The notes under the pieces: generated by a model | What the model was told of the DNA's origin: nothing | Databases searched by the model: none | The model's input: the letters and a program-made list of their open reading frames with translations, nothing else | Translations under genes and position numbers: made by a program | DNA from: Paeniroseomonas aquatica | GTDB taxonomy: Bacteria; Pseudomonadota; Alphaproteobacteria; Acetobacterales; Acetobacteraceae | Direction: 5' to 3' | Assembly: GCF_030409335.1 (NCBI RefSeq) | Contig: NZ_JAUFPN010000015.1 | Location: forward strand, 1 to 64,000 | Length of the DNA stretch: 64,000 nt | Shown: positions 17,203 to 25,916 of the stretch, in pieces | Layout: every line of letters starts with the position of its first letter | How positions within the stretch are numbered: the first letter of the stretch is position 1

Positions 17203-17244
17203 ATTCGCGCCAGGGCTTCTCATCCTCCGGTGATCCGACGGAGG
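17203..17244 (+). promoter_or_regulatory. Transfer-regulon motif plus RBS hairpin (dotF)
   Basis: ATTCGCGCC at 17203-17211. CCTCCG (17224-17229) pairs with CGGAGG (17239-17244), and the SD GGAGG is in the 3' arm, five bases before ATG 17250. Confidence 0.68.
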
Positions 17245-17249
17245 CTCCC

Positions 17250-18332
17250 ATGGACACTCACGCTACCGTTCTCGAATCCAATCAGCAGCATTACACGATG
17301 GCCTTGCCGGGCGAGGAACCCGGTGAGGCCGTTGCTGCATCTGCTGCCTCGCCTGGTAATGCGCCTGCATCGCAGGGCGAAAAGTCAAAGTTCGCCAGCA
17401 CACTGGACAAGCCTGCCAAGCTAAGCCTCATCCGCGGTTGGTGGGCGGTGACCCCGCGACGGACCAAGCTCCTGGCGGGGGCGGCCATCCTGGCGGTCGG
17501 GACCCTTGGGGGGTACGGCCTCTATGCCAGCCAGACTAATTCCGCCCTCCTGAGCGTATCCGCTGAGCCTGGATACACGCCGAGCCGCGCAGTCCAAGAC
17601 CAAGCCGCCGCTTTGGAGCAGTCTGCGGCGACGCGGCAGACTATCGTTCCGCGTGAGCTGCCACAGGAGGCGGTTCTACCAACACCGGCGCCGATCGCTC
17701 AGCCTCTGGTGGTTGCGGGGGTGCCAGTCGCAGTTGCACCGCAGGATCCAGAACCCGCGGTCCAGATCGCCGCGACGGCTGATGATCCCCAAATCGCAGA
17801 CATGCGATGGCTGGTCCGTGAGGCGGCGACCGCGCCAACCGTGGCCCCGCCGAGGGCCGATGCGGAAAAGGCTCAGATGGCGGCCATGGTCACCGCGCTG
17901 AGCGGCATCACCCGGGAGTCTCTCGAGCAGCAGATCCAGCTGCGCAAGCAGCTGACCCAGGCGATCTCCGATCTGCAGGCCGAGATTGCCGATCTCAAGC
18001 AGCGGCTGACTTTTGCCGAGGCTCGCGCAGGCTTCCAGGCTGCAGTCGGTGCAGCTAGCTCCGATGCGCGGGGTCCTGCCCCTCGGCTGGCTTCCGGGCC
18101 GGTGCCGGCGCCACAGTCGCAGCGTACGGCGGGCCCGGCGCCGCAGTACCGGATCAGTGCCGCCAGTACCGGCATGGCAGCCTTGGTGGTGGTCAACGCA
18201 GCGCCTGGTCAAACCGACAAGGTCGAGGTCTTCGTGGGCGACGTCCTGCCTGGCTACGGCAAGGTACTCAAGATCGAGCAGAAGGGCACGGCGTGGCAAC
18301 TCATCGCTGAGCAGGGCAGCGTGGGGCAGTAG
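17250..18332 (+). CDS. DotF/IcmG/TraP-like inner-membrane protein
   Basis: 360 aa. Cytosolic N-terminus, one TM at about residues 73-93 (LLAGAAILAVGTLGGYGLYA), a Pro/Ala linker, a coiled coil at about 225-260 (LRKQLTQAISDLQAEIADLK), and a C-terminal globular part with VEVFVGDVLPGYGKVLKIEQ. Order after dotG and before dotE and this architecture match TraP/IcmG. Sequence identity is weak in this family, so the name rests partly on gene order. Confidence 0.75.
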   Translation: MDTHATVLESNQQHYTMALPGEEPGEAVAASAASPGNAPASQGEKSKFASTLDKPAKLSLIRGWWAVTPRRTKLLAGAAILAVGTLGGYGLYASQTNSALLSVSAEPGYTPSRAVQDQAAALEQSAATRQTIVPRELPQEAVLPTPAPIAQPLVVAGVPVAVAPQDPEPAVQIAATADDPQIADMRWLVREAATAPTVAPPRADAEKAQMAAMVTALSGITRESLEQQIQLRKQLTQAISDLQAEIADLKQRLTFAEARAGFQAAVGAASSDARGPAPRLASGPVPAPQSQRTAGPAPQYRISAASTGMAALVVVNAAPGQTDKVEVFVGDVLPGYGKVLKIEQKGTAWQLIAEQGSVGQ

Positions 18333-18337
18333 ATACC

Positions 18338-18886
18338 ATGCAAGCTCTAGTCAACATCGCCAATGCCTTTGCGGGCATCGTCCTCGCCTGGCTGGGACCA
18401 TGCTGCTATGTGGCGGGCGCGTCCTCGGTGATTGGTGGAGCCTACCTCCTCTACCAGTCACGCCTGCCGGGTCATCCGTTACGGCATCGCATGTGGGTGC
18501 CCGTAGCCATCATGATGATCGGCTTCATTTTCTTCGGGTTTCCGGAATTCCTGAACCTGGGAACGGCAACCATCGGTGGCTCGGCACGTGCGTCCGCAGG
18601 TGCCGCTCTGACTTCCTACACCGTACCGGATGGCAACTCCTGGCTCGGACTGTCTCCGACGGACACTCTCCTGGCCATCATCCAGAGCTTCATCCTGTTC
18701 TTCCGCGCCTTCGGAGCGATGTGGGTTTTCCAATCGCTCACCGGCCTCAAAGGCGTTTGGCAGGGCACGCGACGTCACGGCTGGTTTTCTTCTGCCGTGA
18801 AAGGGATCGGCGGCTTCCTCGTCATGAACATCGACACCGTCGCGCGCCAGTTCCTGACGACAGCACAGGGTGGCGGGGCCGCATAA
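18338..18886 (+). CDS. DotE/IcmC/TraQ-like membrane protein
   Basis: 182 aa, with about four hydrophobic segments (around residues 5-35, 50-68, 105-130 and 145-170) and motifs such as GGAYLLYQSR and FFGFPEFLNLG. Directly follows dotF and precedes dotP as in IncI (TraP-TraQ-TraR). A small inner-membrane component of the channel. Confidence 0.78.
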   Translation: MQALVNIANAFAGIVLAWLGPCCYVAGASSVIGGAYLLYQSRLPGHPLRHRMWVPVAIMMIGFIFFGFPEFLNLGTATIGGSARASAGAALTSYTVPDGNSWLGLSPTDTLLAIIQSFILFFRAFGAMWVFQSLTGLKGVWQGTRRHGWFSSAVKGIGGFLVMNIDTVARQFLTTAQGGGAA

Positions 18887-18898
18887 ATCCTCGAACGC

Positions 18899-18944
18899 AT
18901 TCGCGCCACGAGGACTGACTTTTCCAACACCGGGAATCATCCCG
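18899..18944 (+). promoter_or_regulatory. Transfer-regulon motif plus small hairpin (dotP)
   Basis: ATTCGCGCC at 18899-18907, 57 bases before the ATG. CGGGA (18931-18935) pairs with TCCCG (18940-18944). The SD (GAAGGA) lies downstream of the hairpin here. Confidence 0.5.
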
Positions 18945-18963
18945 ACGAAAGAAGGACGCGATT

Positions 18964-19329
18964 ATGCGTATTCGTAAGCTCGCTGCTGCCGCCCTCCTGG
19001 CCACCACTGCTCTGGGGTCCGCGGCACAGGCGCAGGGTATTTTCGAGCAGATGGGTCGGGCCGGCACGTCGGCCGGCAACGCGGCGGACCTGATCGTCCC
19101 GGCGATCGCCTATGGCCTAGGTGCCTTCCTGCTAATCGTTGGCGGCTGGAACATCTACAAGCACTTCCGCCGCGATGGCCGGCAGGAGGGCGGCCTGGGT
19201 CTCGCGGCCGGCGCCTTCATCGGCGGCTTCCTCATCCTGGGGATGTCGGCATGGGCGGGCCTGGGCACCAACACCATGACCGCCGCGGCGCCGTCCGTGA
19301 AAAACGGCACCACGGCACTGCGTTTCTGA
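18964..19329 (+). CDS. DotP/IcmD/TraR-like small membrane protein
   Basis: 121 aa, signal peptide (ending AAQAQG), then two hydrophobic helices (IVPAIAYGLGAFLLIVGGW and AAGAFIGGFLILGMSAWA) separated by a charged loop. This VirB2/pilin-like topology and the position between dotE and dotN match IcmD/TraR. Confidence 0.78.
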   Translation: MRIRKLAAAALLATTALGSAAQAQGIFEQMGRAGTSAGNAADLIVPAIAYGLGAFLLIVGGWNIYKHFRRDGRQEGGLGLAAGAFIGGFLILGMSAWAGLGTNTMTAAAPSVKNGTTALRF

Positions 19330-19341
19330 TCGGCGCGGGAG

Positions 19342-20004
19342 ATGCAGTCCAGCCAGACCAGCGTGGAGGCGGACCATGTGCGCCGCCTCCTGCCACTCGC
19401 CCTGACGTCGTCTCCCACGACCTGGACTGCTTCCATGGAGGCGACGGGACCTACTGCTGTTTGTGAGGCCATGCAGGCGCGGGATGCTGGGGTCTGCCGG
19501 TTTTGTGGCGATACCCAGCCGGTCGCGCCCGGCCCGTACCATCTTGATGACGACCACTCCCATTGGAGCGTGGATAACTTGGCAACCGCCTGCCTCCTCT
19601 GTCACTCGGCTCAACACCTGGGCCGGGTTACTACTGATGAGGAGGTGTTGCTGATCTGGGTCCCGGATAGCATCTCCCAGGCCGCCATCAACCGAACCGT
19701 TCGGGCCATCCATGCTGTTTTTGATGCGCATGGTCAGCCCCTCCACTTGGGCGCCGCTCCGACGGTTGACACGCCACGGCTGCGGGCGGCCTACCGGTCA
19801 TACCAAGCCCTCGCAGACCTCTCCCAGGAGGCAATGGCCCTGGTGAAAACGTCATCCGCGCAGGCCTTTTGCGCGTCACTAATTGATGCGCCGGCACGAG
19901 CCGCGGACCTGTCCAACTTGCGACTGCTGCACCGGGGGCGGTTCTACCGCCGCGGTGTCGATGTCTATCCGCAGCTGCTCGCTGCTGCCTCTCCCAAGGC
20001 CTAG
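19342..20004 (+). CDS. DotN/IcmJ/TraT-like zinc-binding (HNH-fold) protein
   Basis: Up to 220 aa; a later start (ATG 19435 or 19471) is possible because the first 40 residues are unconserved in appearance. The core has the family's metal site: CRFCG, then DDDHSHW, then ACLLCHSAQHLG. DotN of Legionella has an HNH-like fold that lost nuclease function and joins the DotL coupling complex. Position immediately before dotO is as in icmJ-icmB and traT-traU. Confidence 0.85.
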   Translation: MQSSQTSVEADHVRRLLPLALTSSPTTWTASMEATGPTAVCEAMQARDAGVCRFCGDTQPVAPGPYHLDDDHSHWSVDNLATACLLCHSAQHLGRVTTDEEVLLIWVPDSISQAAINRTVRAIHAVFDAHGQPLHLGAAPTVDTPRLRAAYRSYQALADLSQEAMALVKTSSAQAFCASLIDAPARAADLSNLRLLHRGRFYRRGVDVYPQLLAAASPKA

Positions 20005-20014
20005 GAGCCGTCCC

Positions 20015-23000
20015 ATGGGCATGCTCACCCGTATTCTGGCCGATGTCGCACTAATGGCGCGTCAGCCTCTCGGCAGCTTCGTCGATATTCGCTCCCCGAG
20101 CAGCGACGCTCTGTACAACAACCGGGGTGATGCAATGACCCTGGTCCGCATCCTGGGCGTCCGGCGTACCCTAAGCGAAGCGGATGTCGTGCAGACGGCC
20201 GAGGGTCTCCGCGAGGATCTGAGCGGTCTGGCGGAACAGCCGGGGTATGTCCAGCAATGGTGGTTCGGCAGCGATCCCACGGTCGCGGGTACCGAGGTCA
20301 AGCGGACGGTGGACGCAACCCGGTCGACAGCTCGGCAGCTCGGCCTGGATCTGGATATGATCTTTGACGAGCAGGAACGTCGATTGCCCCGCATCATGCG
20401 CTGGGAAGCCTGCTACCTCGCCTTGTGGACCCGCCGGTCTGCGGTCCTGAACTCCGAGGAGGAGAAGATTGCAACCGCGCAGGAAGGCGCGGAGCGCGAG
20501 AGCGTACCCCCTCTGGGCGACGCCCAGGACCCATTCATCGCGGTCGATGTCGTAGCAGACAAACACCGGGCTTATGTGGAGCGGGTACTGAGCTGCCTAC
20601 ATCTGCACGGGATTGGAGCTCTCAAGATGGATCCCCGAGATATGGTCGGGGCCATCCGGGAGAGCATCTACCCGGGCTCGATTGGGACGGGCTGGCGAGC
20701 CCGTTTGCTGGGTGACCGAATGCATCCACGGGTTCCGGAGGTGGGTCAGGAAGGCTCGGCCGAATCGCTCCTGCCGCCGAGCCTGCGGGACCAAATCTGC
20801 TCCGAGGATGCCAATGAGCTCGAGTTGCGCACGGTGCAGGTCGGCCAGCACATCTGGGCCAACGTTGATATGACACTCGTGCCGGAGCGGTCCCGTCCTT
20901 TTGCTGAGCTGGTGCGGACGATGTCAGGCTCGGGCATCCCGTGGCGGGTCTCGTTGCTCATCGAAGGAGGCGGCGAGACGATGTTCGCCGTCAAGCGCGT
21001 CGCGGCTACGTTGCTTGGCTTCGGGAAAAATCGCCGGATCTGGAAGGCAATCGCCGCCAATGAGGAGCTTGCCGCCAACACGAACGAGCGGTTGGTCAAA
21101 CTCCGAGTGTCCTTTGCGACCTGGGCGCTAGCAGGACGGGAATCGGCCCTCGCGTCGCAACGGGCTCTGCTACTGCAGTATGTCCAGTCATGGGGGAACG
21201 CGCAGGTCGCGACGGTCGCCGGCGACCCCCTCGCCGGGGTGATGAGTAGTGCCCTGGCGGTGGCGCCACGTTCGACCGCACCGGCCACCCAGCTGCCGCT
21301 CAAGGAAGCTCTCAAGATGCTGCCCTACGGGCGGCCGGGCTCGCCCTATACCCATGGGCCGGTGTTGTTCAAAACGCCGGACGGACGGATGTGGCCATAC
21401 GATCCGGTGGGACCGCAGCGTTGGAAGGTGACCAACCTGTTTTCCGGGCCAAGCCGGCGTGGCAAGTCTGTGCTGGCGAATACGATCCTCCGCGGCACGA
21501 TCCTAAGTTCGGCTGCCGAGGGTGCTGATGGGCCCAAGATCCCGCTGATTGCCAAGGTCGACATCGGCAAGTCGGCCAAGGGCCTGGTGGTGATGATCCA
21601 GGAAGCGCTCCCTGCGGATCGCAAGGGCGAGGCGATCTACGTTCGGTTCGACCTGACGACGCAGTATGCGGTCAACATCTTCCAAACCCAGACCGGCTGC
21701 CGGGCCCCACTCGAGCTCGAGCGGGCGTTCCTGACCAGCTTCCTGTCCCTTGGCCTGGCTCCGCTCTCCCGCGAGCGCTTTGAGGGCATGGACATGCTGA
21801 TCATGGCCGCACTCACCGAGCTGTATCGGATGCTCGGCACCGAGGGGCCGAACCTGCGGACCAAGCGGTATGAGCCTGGCCTCGATCCTGCGATCGACGT
21901 GGAGATCGCCGAGGCAGAACTGGAGATTATTCCGCCGAACAGTGATCCCAGTCGTGAGGTCTACTGGTGGGATGTGGTGGACGCCTTCTGCCGGCGTGGC
22001 ATGTACGCCGAGGCGGACAAGGCGCAGCGGTATGCCGAGCCGATCCTCGAGGACCTGATCGACGCCGTTCGCAATCCGTCCATCCGGCAGCGGTTCGACA
22101 GGGTCGTGCCGCACCAGAAGGAAACGCTATGCGAGCTGTTTGAACGTTACCTGCTGGCCTTCATCAAGAAATATCCCACGCTGAATGGCCCGACAAAAGT
22201 CGATTTCGGGCCGGCGCGGATCATCGTTCTGGATCTCGAGGCTGTCGCCCCCAGTGGCTCGCCGGAGAACAATCGACAGACCGGCCTCATGTTCATGCTG
22301 GCCAGGCACCTGATTGGCCGAAATTTCTTTTTGCATCCGGAGTACGCCGACCAAGTGCCGTCCATGGTGCGCCCCTATCACCGCCGCCGTTTCACGGAGG
22401 TCTATGAGGCGGTCAAGATCCTCGAATACGACGAGTGGCAGCGGACAAAGGACCAGCCAGAGGTTCAGGAGGCAGCGGAGCGGGACGACCGCGAGGGAGC
22501 CAAGCATGGCGTTATGCTGGGCTTGAGCTCGCAGCGTATGACCGATTTTGGCGATCATCTGGTGAAGGTTGCGACGGGCCTATTCATCTGTGGCGTCGGC
22601 AACATGGAGGAGGCAGACGAGATCATTAAGGCTCGCAAGCTGTCTGAGGCTACCGGGCAGATCATCCGGCATCGGTTGACCGGCCCGCGACGTGACGGCG
22701 GCGGCGCTCCCTTCGTGGTGGTGCTCAATGCCTCGGATGCACAGTGGGAACAGGTCCTGGTCAACGTGCCGGGACCAATCGACCTATGGGCGCTTAGCAC
22801 GACGCCAGAAGACTGCGCCCTCCGCGACCGGTTGTATGAGCGGCTTGGTGCAAGCGAAGCCCTGCAGCGGCTGTCGGCGGTGTTCCCGACCGGCAGCGCG
22901 GTGTTGGAGATCAACCGACGAAAGGAAGGCCGTCTCCGTCGGGGAGAGGATGACGATGTTGCGGCGGCCAGTGTCATCGAGGAGATGATGGGCGAACTCT

Positions 23001-23044
23001 ACAACGGGACCGGGCTGGGGGTGATTCTTCGTCCTGCCGCATAG
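20015..23044 (+). CDS. dotO: DotO/IcmB/TraU ATPase (VirB4-like)
   Basis: 1009 aa from ATG 20015, ten bases after dotN. Walker A GPSRRGKSVL at about residue 478, Walker B RIIVLDLEAV at about 737; in between and after are the VirB4/TraU family blocks. Powers channel assembly and substrate translocation at the inner membrane. Length matches IncI TraU and IcmB (about 1000 aa). An in-frame extension to 19883 is not needed. Confidence 0.94.
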   Translation: MGMLTRILADVALMARQPLGSFVDIRSPSSDALYNNRGDAMTLVRILGVRRTLSEADVVQTAEGLREDLSGLAEQPGYVQQWWFGSDPTVAGTEVKRTVDATRSTARQLGLDLDMIFDEQERRLPRIMRWEACYLALWTRRSAVLNSEEEKIATAQEGAERESVPPLGDAQDPFIAVDVVADKHRAYVERVLSCLHLHGIGALKMDPRDMVGAIRESIYPGSIGTGWRARLLGDRMHPRVPEVGQEGSAESLLPPSLRDQICSEDANELELRTVQVGQHIWANVDMTLVPERSRPFAELVRTMSGSGIPWRVSLLIEGGGETMFAVKRVAATLLGFGKNRRIWKAIAANEELAANTNERLVKLRVSFATWALAGRESALASQRALLLQYVQSWGNAQVATVAGDPLAGVMSSALAVAPRSTAPATQLPLKEALKMLPYGRPGSPYTHGPVLFKTPDGRMWPYDPVGPQRWKVTNLFSGPSRRGKSVLANTILRGTILSSAAEGADGPKIPLIAKVDIGKSAKGLVVMIQEALPADRKGEAIYVRFDLTTQYAVNIFQTQTGCRAPLELERAFLTSFLSLGLAPLSRERFEGMDMLIMAALTELYRMLGTEGPNLRTKRYEPGLDPAIDVEIAEAELEIIPPNSDPSREVYWWDVVDAFCRRGMYAEADKAQRYAEPILEDLIDAVRNPSIRQRFDRVVPHQKETLCELFERYLLAFIKKYPTLNGPTKVDFGPARIIVLDLEAVAPSGSPENNRQTGLMFMLARHLIGRNFFLHPEYADQVPSMVRPYHRRRFTEVYEAVKILEYDEWQRTKDQPEVQEAAERDDREGAKHGVMLGLSSQRMTDFGDHLVKVATGLFICGVGNMEEADEIIKARKLSEATGQIIRHRLTGPRRDGGGAPFVVVLNASDAQWEQVLVNVPGPIDLWALSTTPEDCALRDRLYERLGASEALQRLSAVFPTGSAVLEINRRKEGRLRRGEDDDVAAASVIEEMMGELYNGTGLGVILRPAA

Positions 23045-23078
23045 TCTTGGGTGCATCTGACCGCCAGCTATCCGGATC

Positions 23079-23105
23079 GTGTGCCCGTCACGACTGTGGG
23101 CACAC
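23079..23105. terminator. Hairpin after dotO
   Basis: Perfect 8-base stem GTGTGCCC / GGGCACAC with an 11-base loop, 35 bases after the dotO stop and 47 bases before the next gene. There is no U-run, so it could also be a leader structure of the lipoprotein gene. Confidence 0.4.
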
Positions 23106-23151
23106 ACGCCGGTCAGGCATCATCGTTGGTGCATCGCCATAGGAAACGACC

Positions 23152-23502
23152 GTGAAAGCTGTACTACCACTCGCCCTTCTGTTGCTGGGAGCGGGCTGCA
23201 CCGGAGACTATAATCGATCGGACGGATGTGGCCTGATCTCCTGCTCATCCTCGCCTCTGACAGAGGCACGAGGCATGGCAACGGTGGGCATGCAGGAGGA
23301 TCGCGCAATATCGCTGATGGGACTGCCGACCCGCATCGTGAATCACGCTGAATCCAGGACGCTGCTCTATTCCCGCTCTGACGGGCGAGGGAACATCTGT
23401 ACGGAGGCTTTGACCTCGATTGGAGGGACCATTCGCCATTGGACCTCAGAGGGTAACTGCGGGCTCGCTGCGGCGCAGGCGAAGCGCGAACAGCGTTCCT
23501 AG
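23152..23502 (+). CDS. Small lipoprotein, SmpA/OmlA-like
   Basis: 116 aa with a clear lipobox (LLLLGAGC, Cys about 16). The mature part (MQEDRAISLMGLPTRIVN, RTLLYSRSDG) resembles the BamE/SmpA-type fold, in which a 'G.P' turn precedes beta strands. Encoded just after dotO where IncI loci have small envelope proteins. Likely outer-membrane lipoprotein of the conjugation machine. Confidence 0.68.
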   Translation: MKAVLPLALLLLGAGCTGDYNRSDGCGLISCSSSPLTEARGMATVGMQEDRAISLMGLPTRIVNHAESRTLLYSRSDGRGNICTEALTSIGGTIRHWTSEGNCGLAAAQAKREQRS

Positions 23503-23604
23503 TGCAGCGACACAGACGGAAGATTCAGGGCTCCGTCACAGCACCACTGAGCGATAAGCTGAAGTCCGAGGTCACCTGCATCTTCCGTCTGTGTCTGAGC
23601 ACTA
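23501..23604. repeat. 104-bp element with 24-base terminal inverted repeats
   Basis: GACACAGACGGAAGAT (23509-23524) is a perfect 16-base inverted match of 23580-23595. Extending outward, AGTGC (23501) and GCACT (23600-23604) also match, giving 21 of 24 paired. The left end overlaps the lipoprotein stop codon. No ORF inside. Looks like a MITE-like element or an RNA hairpin. Confidence 0.6.
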
Positions 23605-23900
23605 GCTGAGCTGGAGGCTGGCCAGAAGAAGGGCGGTCACTTGGCACGGTTCAACCGAGGCTGTGGCTGTGTGCATGCGTTCAGCAGTGTAAATCAAGCC
23701 CGGCTCCAGCGGCACCGCACGGTGGCGCTGGAGGTGTTGTCGGGCAAGACATCTTCCATACTGGCAGCCCTCTCGGCATCGCCTGACGTTTAGGCTCTAA
23801 ACGGCCTAAGGGACCGAATGGTCCTGGTAGGGCTGGCAGTTTGGAAGGCTACCGCTTGGCATGAGTGTGAGGAATCGTTCTATGCTGTCTTGGCAGTTGG
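23605..23900. other. Intergenic stretch, nothing recognised
   Basis: About 296 bases between the inverted-repeat element and the AT-richer unknown gene. No motif copy and no convincing ORF. Confidence 0.4.
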
Positions 23901-25319
23901 GTGGATGAGTACGTGTCAGATAACGACTCCAGCAATCAGAACGAACCGCCTTTGAACGCCTACTTCCAACAAGCACTTGAGTTGTTAGCAGCAGCACAAA
24001 ATGTGGCCGCACGCGAGCCTGGTTCGCATGAGGCATCGAGTGACTATGGACAGTACCAAGTTGGTTTGATGGAGTTGAGGAGCCTCCTAGCGAGGGGGCC
24101 AGGCTTGCTTTCAAATAGTTTGGAAACGCAATCGAGATTTTTGCGGTCTTTCTTGAAAAGCAAGTCAGTTTCTCCTCTCTTGAAGGCGATCTTATCCGAA
24201 AACCTCAAAGTGCAAATGCCTTATCGCTTCCGGCCCCCTGAGGAGGTCTTCAATCAGTACAAGACTGCATACAGCATCGTGCTTCATTACACTGAACTGG
24301 TTGATGGACTTGATGATACATCGCAAGGCCCTCCAAGCGACAGACCTGTTCTAAGGCTACGCCGTCCCCCGGCATCTCAAAATTTCCGCAACCTAACCGA
24401 AGAAGAAGAAGAAGAAGATCTTTCAAACGAAACGCAACGCCATGTGCAGTGGGTAAGGATATCCAAGGCAGTACCAGAACAGCAAATTGCGCCAGTCTAT
24501 TTTGATATCACTGGTGCCAAGATCGTACTCAAGGACGTCAAGAGCGATTTTCCTGAGCAAGACAAAGCCATCGTTGATGTTGTTCGTGCTCAGGCAATTG
24601 AATCTGGGCGCAGGCTAATCGAGGTTCTTCAAGACCCCAATAGGACGCAGTTCAGCGCGCGATACCTTGATCAGCTGACTTATCTGCAGGATAAGTTGGA
24701 AAATGATGGTAATGCAATTGCTGTGGCGATGGCCAACGTACCTTGCCAACTCATCATTCAGGAAATGAAAGATGAGATTATGGAGGATTTGCAGGGCTTG
24801 ATGACAGGCCATGCGATTAATGTACATGGCTACGTAGCACAGTTTCCTGACTTTCATAAATATTCCGACAACATCAACTCGCTCAAAATTAGTCAGGACG
24901 ATATCAGGGATATTCAAACCGGCTTTGATAAGTTTCTCGCTGTCATTGAGGAAAACTTAGACCGAGTTGATGTCGCAGTGGTGGATGCCCTCAAGCGTCT
25001 GCGCCAATTTCTCAGTATGTCTGGTGAGAAGAAAACCAGTGTCTTTGCGGTATTGCGGACAGTGGGCAACTGGATCAGCAATGGCTTTGAGCATATCAAG
25101 CCATTTTTCACCAAATTAGCAGTAAAGACATCCGAGAAAACTATTGATGGCTTGGCAACAGTGATTTCTAAGGGGGTGGTGTTTGCTTTCCTTGGACTGA
25201 TTTATCAGGGTATCACCGTGGTATCACCAACTGCTGCCAAGGTAACAGAATTTCAATGGATTCCTCAGTTTGAGCAGTTCATTGGAAAGCAGATATCTGA
25301 GTTGACCAAGCCTAAATAG
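23901..25319 (+). CDS. Unknown 472-aa protein, AT-richer insert in the tra locus
   Basis: GTG start at 23901 (or GTG 23913). The gene uses visibly more A/T-ending codons than its neighbours. Protein is acidic and helical, with a run EEEEEE near residue 170, and a hydrophobic C-terminal segment at about 430-450 (GVVFAFLGLIYQGITVV) that could be a membrane anchor or pore helix. I recognise no domain. It lies between an inverted-repeat element and a CTAG-centred palindrome, with no transfer-regulon motif, so it looks like acquired cargo rather than transfer machinery. A defence or toxin role is possible but unproven. Confidence 0.75.
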   Translation: MDEYVSDNDSSNQNEPPLNAYFQQALELLAAAQNVAAREPGSHEASSDYGQYQVGLMELRSLLARGPGLLSNSLETQSRFLRSFLKSKSVSPLLKAILSENLKVQMPYRFRPPEEVFNQYKTAYSIVLHYTELVDGLDDTSQGPPSDRPVLRLRRPPASQNFRNLTEEEEEEDLSNETQRHVQWVRISKAVPEQQIAPVYFDITGAKIVLKDVKSDFPEQDKAIVDVVRAQAIESGRRLIEVLQDPNRTQFSARYLDQLTYLQDKLENDGNAIAVAMANVPCQLIIQEMKDEIMEDLQGLMTGHAINVHGYVAQFPDFHKYSDNINSLKISQDDIRDIQTGFDKFLAVIEENLDRVDVAVVDALKRLRQFLSMSGEKKTSVFAVLRTVGNWISNGFEHIKPFFTKLAVKTSEKTIDGLATVISKGVVFAFLGLIYQGITVVSPTAAKVTEFQWIPQFEQFIGKQISELTKPK

Positions 25320-25350
25320 GCTTCTCAGAAATCTAGCCAAATTTTTCCAT

Positions 25351-25405
25351 CGCTAGTGGATAAAACCTGACGCTTGGTACCCATCGCGCCATAGCTGCTC
25401 TCGAC
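25351..25405. repeat. Dispersed GGTACC/CTAG repeat, copy R1
   Basis: 55 bases identical at 54 positions to 50864-50918. Contains CTAGTGGATAAAACCTGACG followed by CTTGGTACCC. The left half of the palindrome is decayed here. Confidence 0.75.
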
Positions 25406-25843
25406 TTGAAGAAGACACCTGAGGCGCAGGCTGGGCGCGGGTTGAGCCCGTTTGTAAGCCGTCGGTCTGATCTGCCTCGGATGCACACGGCCGAGCAGGC
25501 GCGTAACTGGATCGCTTGTTTCGTCCTCCAGCGTTGCCGCGTGTGGATCGCTCGCGAGAACGGCGGCCGCGCTGTGGGCTTCCTCGTTCTCGACGGCGAC
25601 GAGGTGGACCAACTCTACGTCCTTTCGGGGTGTCAGGGGCGAGGGATCGGCTCGCAATTACTGGACCTCGCTAAGAGGGAGGCCCCAGGACGGCTACGCC
25701 TCCAGACATTCCAGCGGAACGCGTGGGCACGCGCCTTTTACGAAGCGCGGGGGTTCCGTGCCGCGGCCTTCGACGACGGGTCACGCAATGAGGAATGCAA
25801 GCCGGACGTGCGCTACAAGTGGGAGGCCACGCCAATGGCATGA
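25406..25843 (+). CDS. GNAT acetyltransferase, probably N-terminally trimmed
   Basis: 145 aa from a TTG touching the end of repeat R1. Contains GNAT motif A (LYVLSGCQGRGIGSQLLDLA) and motif B (NAWARAFYEARGFRAA), so acetyl-CoA binding is expected. The usual first strand and helix (the 'IR.A...D' start) is missing, suggesting the repeat boundary cut the 5' end. Substrate unknown. No transfer motif; part of the acquired patch. Confidence 0.7.
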   Translation: MKKTPEAQAGRGLSPFVSRRSDLPRMHTAEQARNWIACFVLQRCRVWIARENGGRAVGFLVLDGDEVDQLYVLSGCQGRGIGSQLLDLAKREAPGRLRLQTFQRNAWARAFYEARGFRAAAFDDGSRNEECKPDVRYKWEATPMA

Positions 25844-25868
25844 GCGGATGCGAAAAATCCCGCACTCC

Positions 25869-25915
25869 ATTCGCGCCAAGCCTGCCGATCCTCCACTCCT
25901 CAACAGGAGGTCGGC
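25869..25915 (+). promoter_or_regulatory. Transfer-regulon motif plus RBS hairpin (dotD operon)
   Basis: ATTCGCGCC at 25869-25877. GCCGA-t-CCTCC (25884-25894) pairs with GGAGGTCGGC (25906-25915), 10 pairs and one bulge; the SD GGAGG is fully inside the 3' arm, six bases before GTG 25917. Confidence 0.72.
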
Positions 25916-25916
25916 A

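Noticed and set aside
18013-18918. 301-codon plus-strand frame over dotF-dotE
   Set aside because: Out of frame with two genes that fit the conserved order; Arg/Ser-rich composition.
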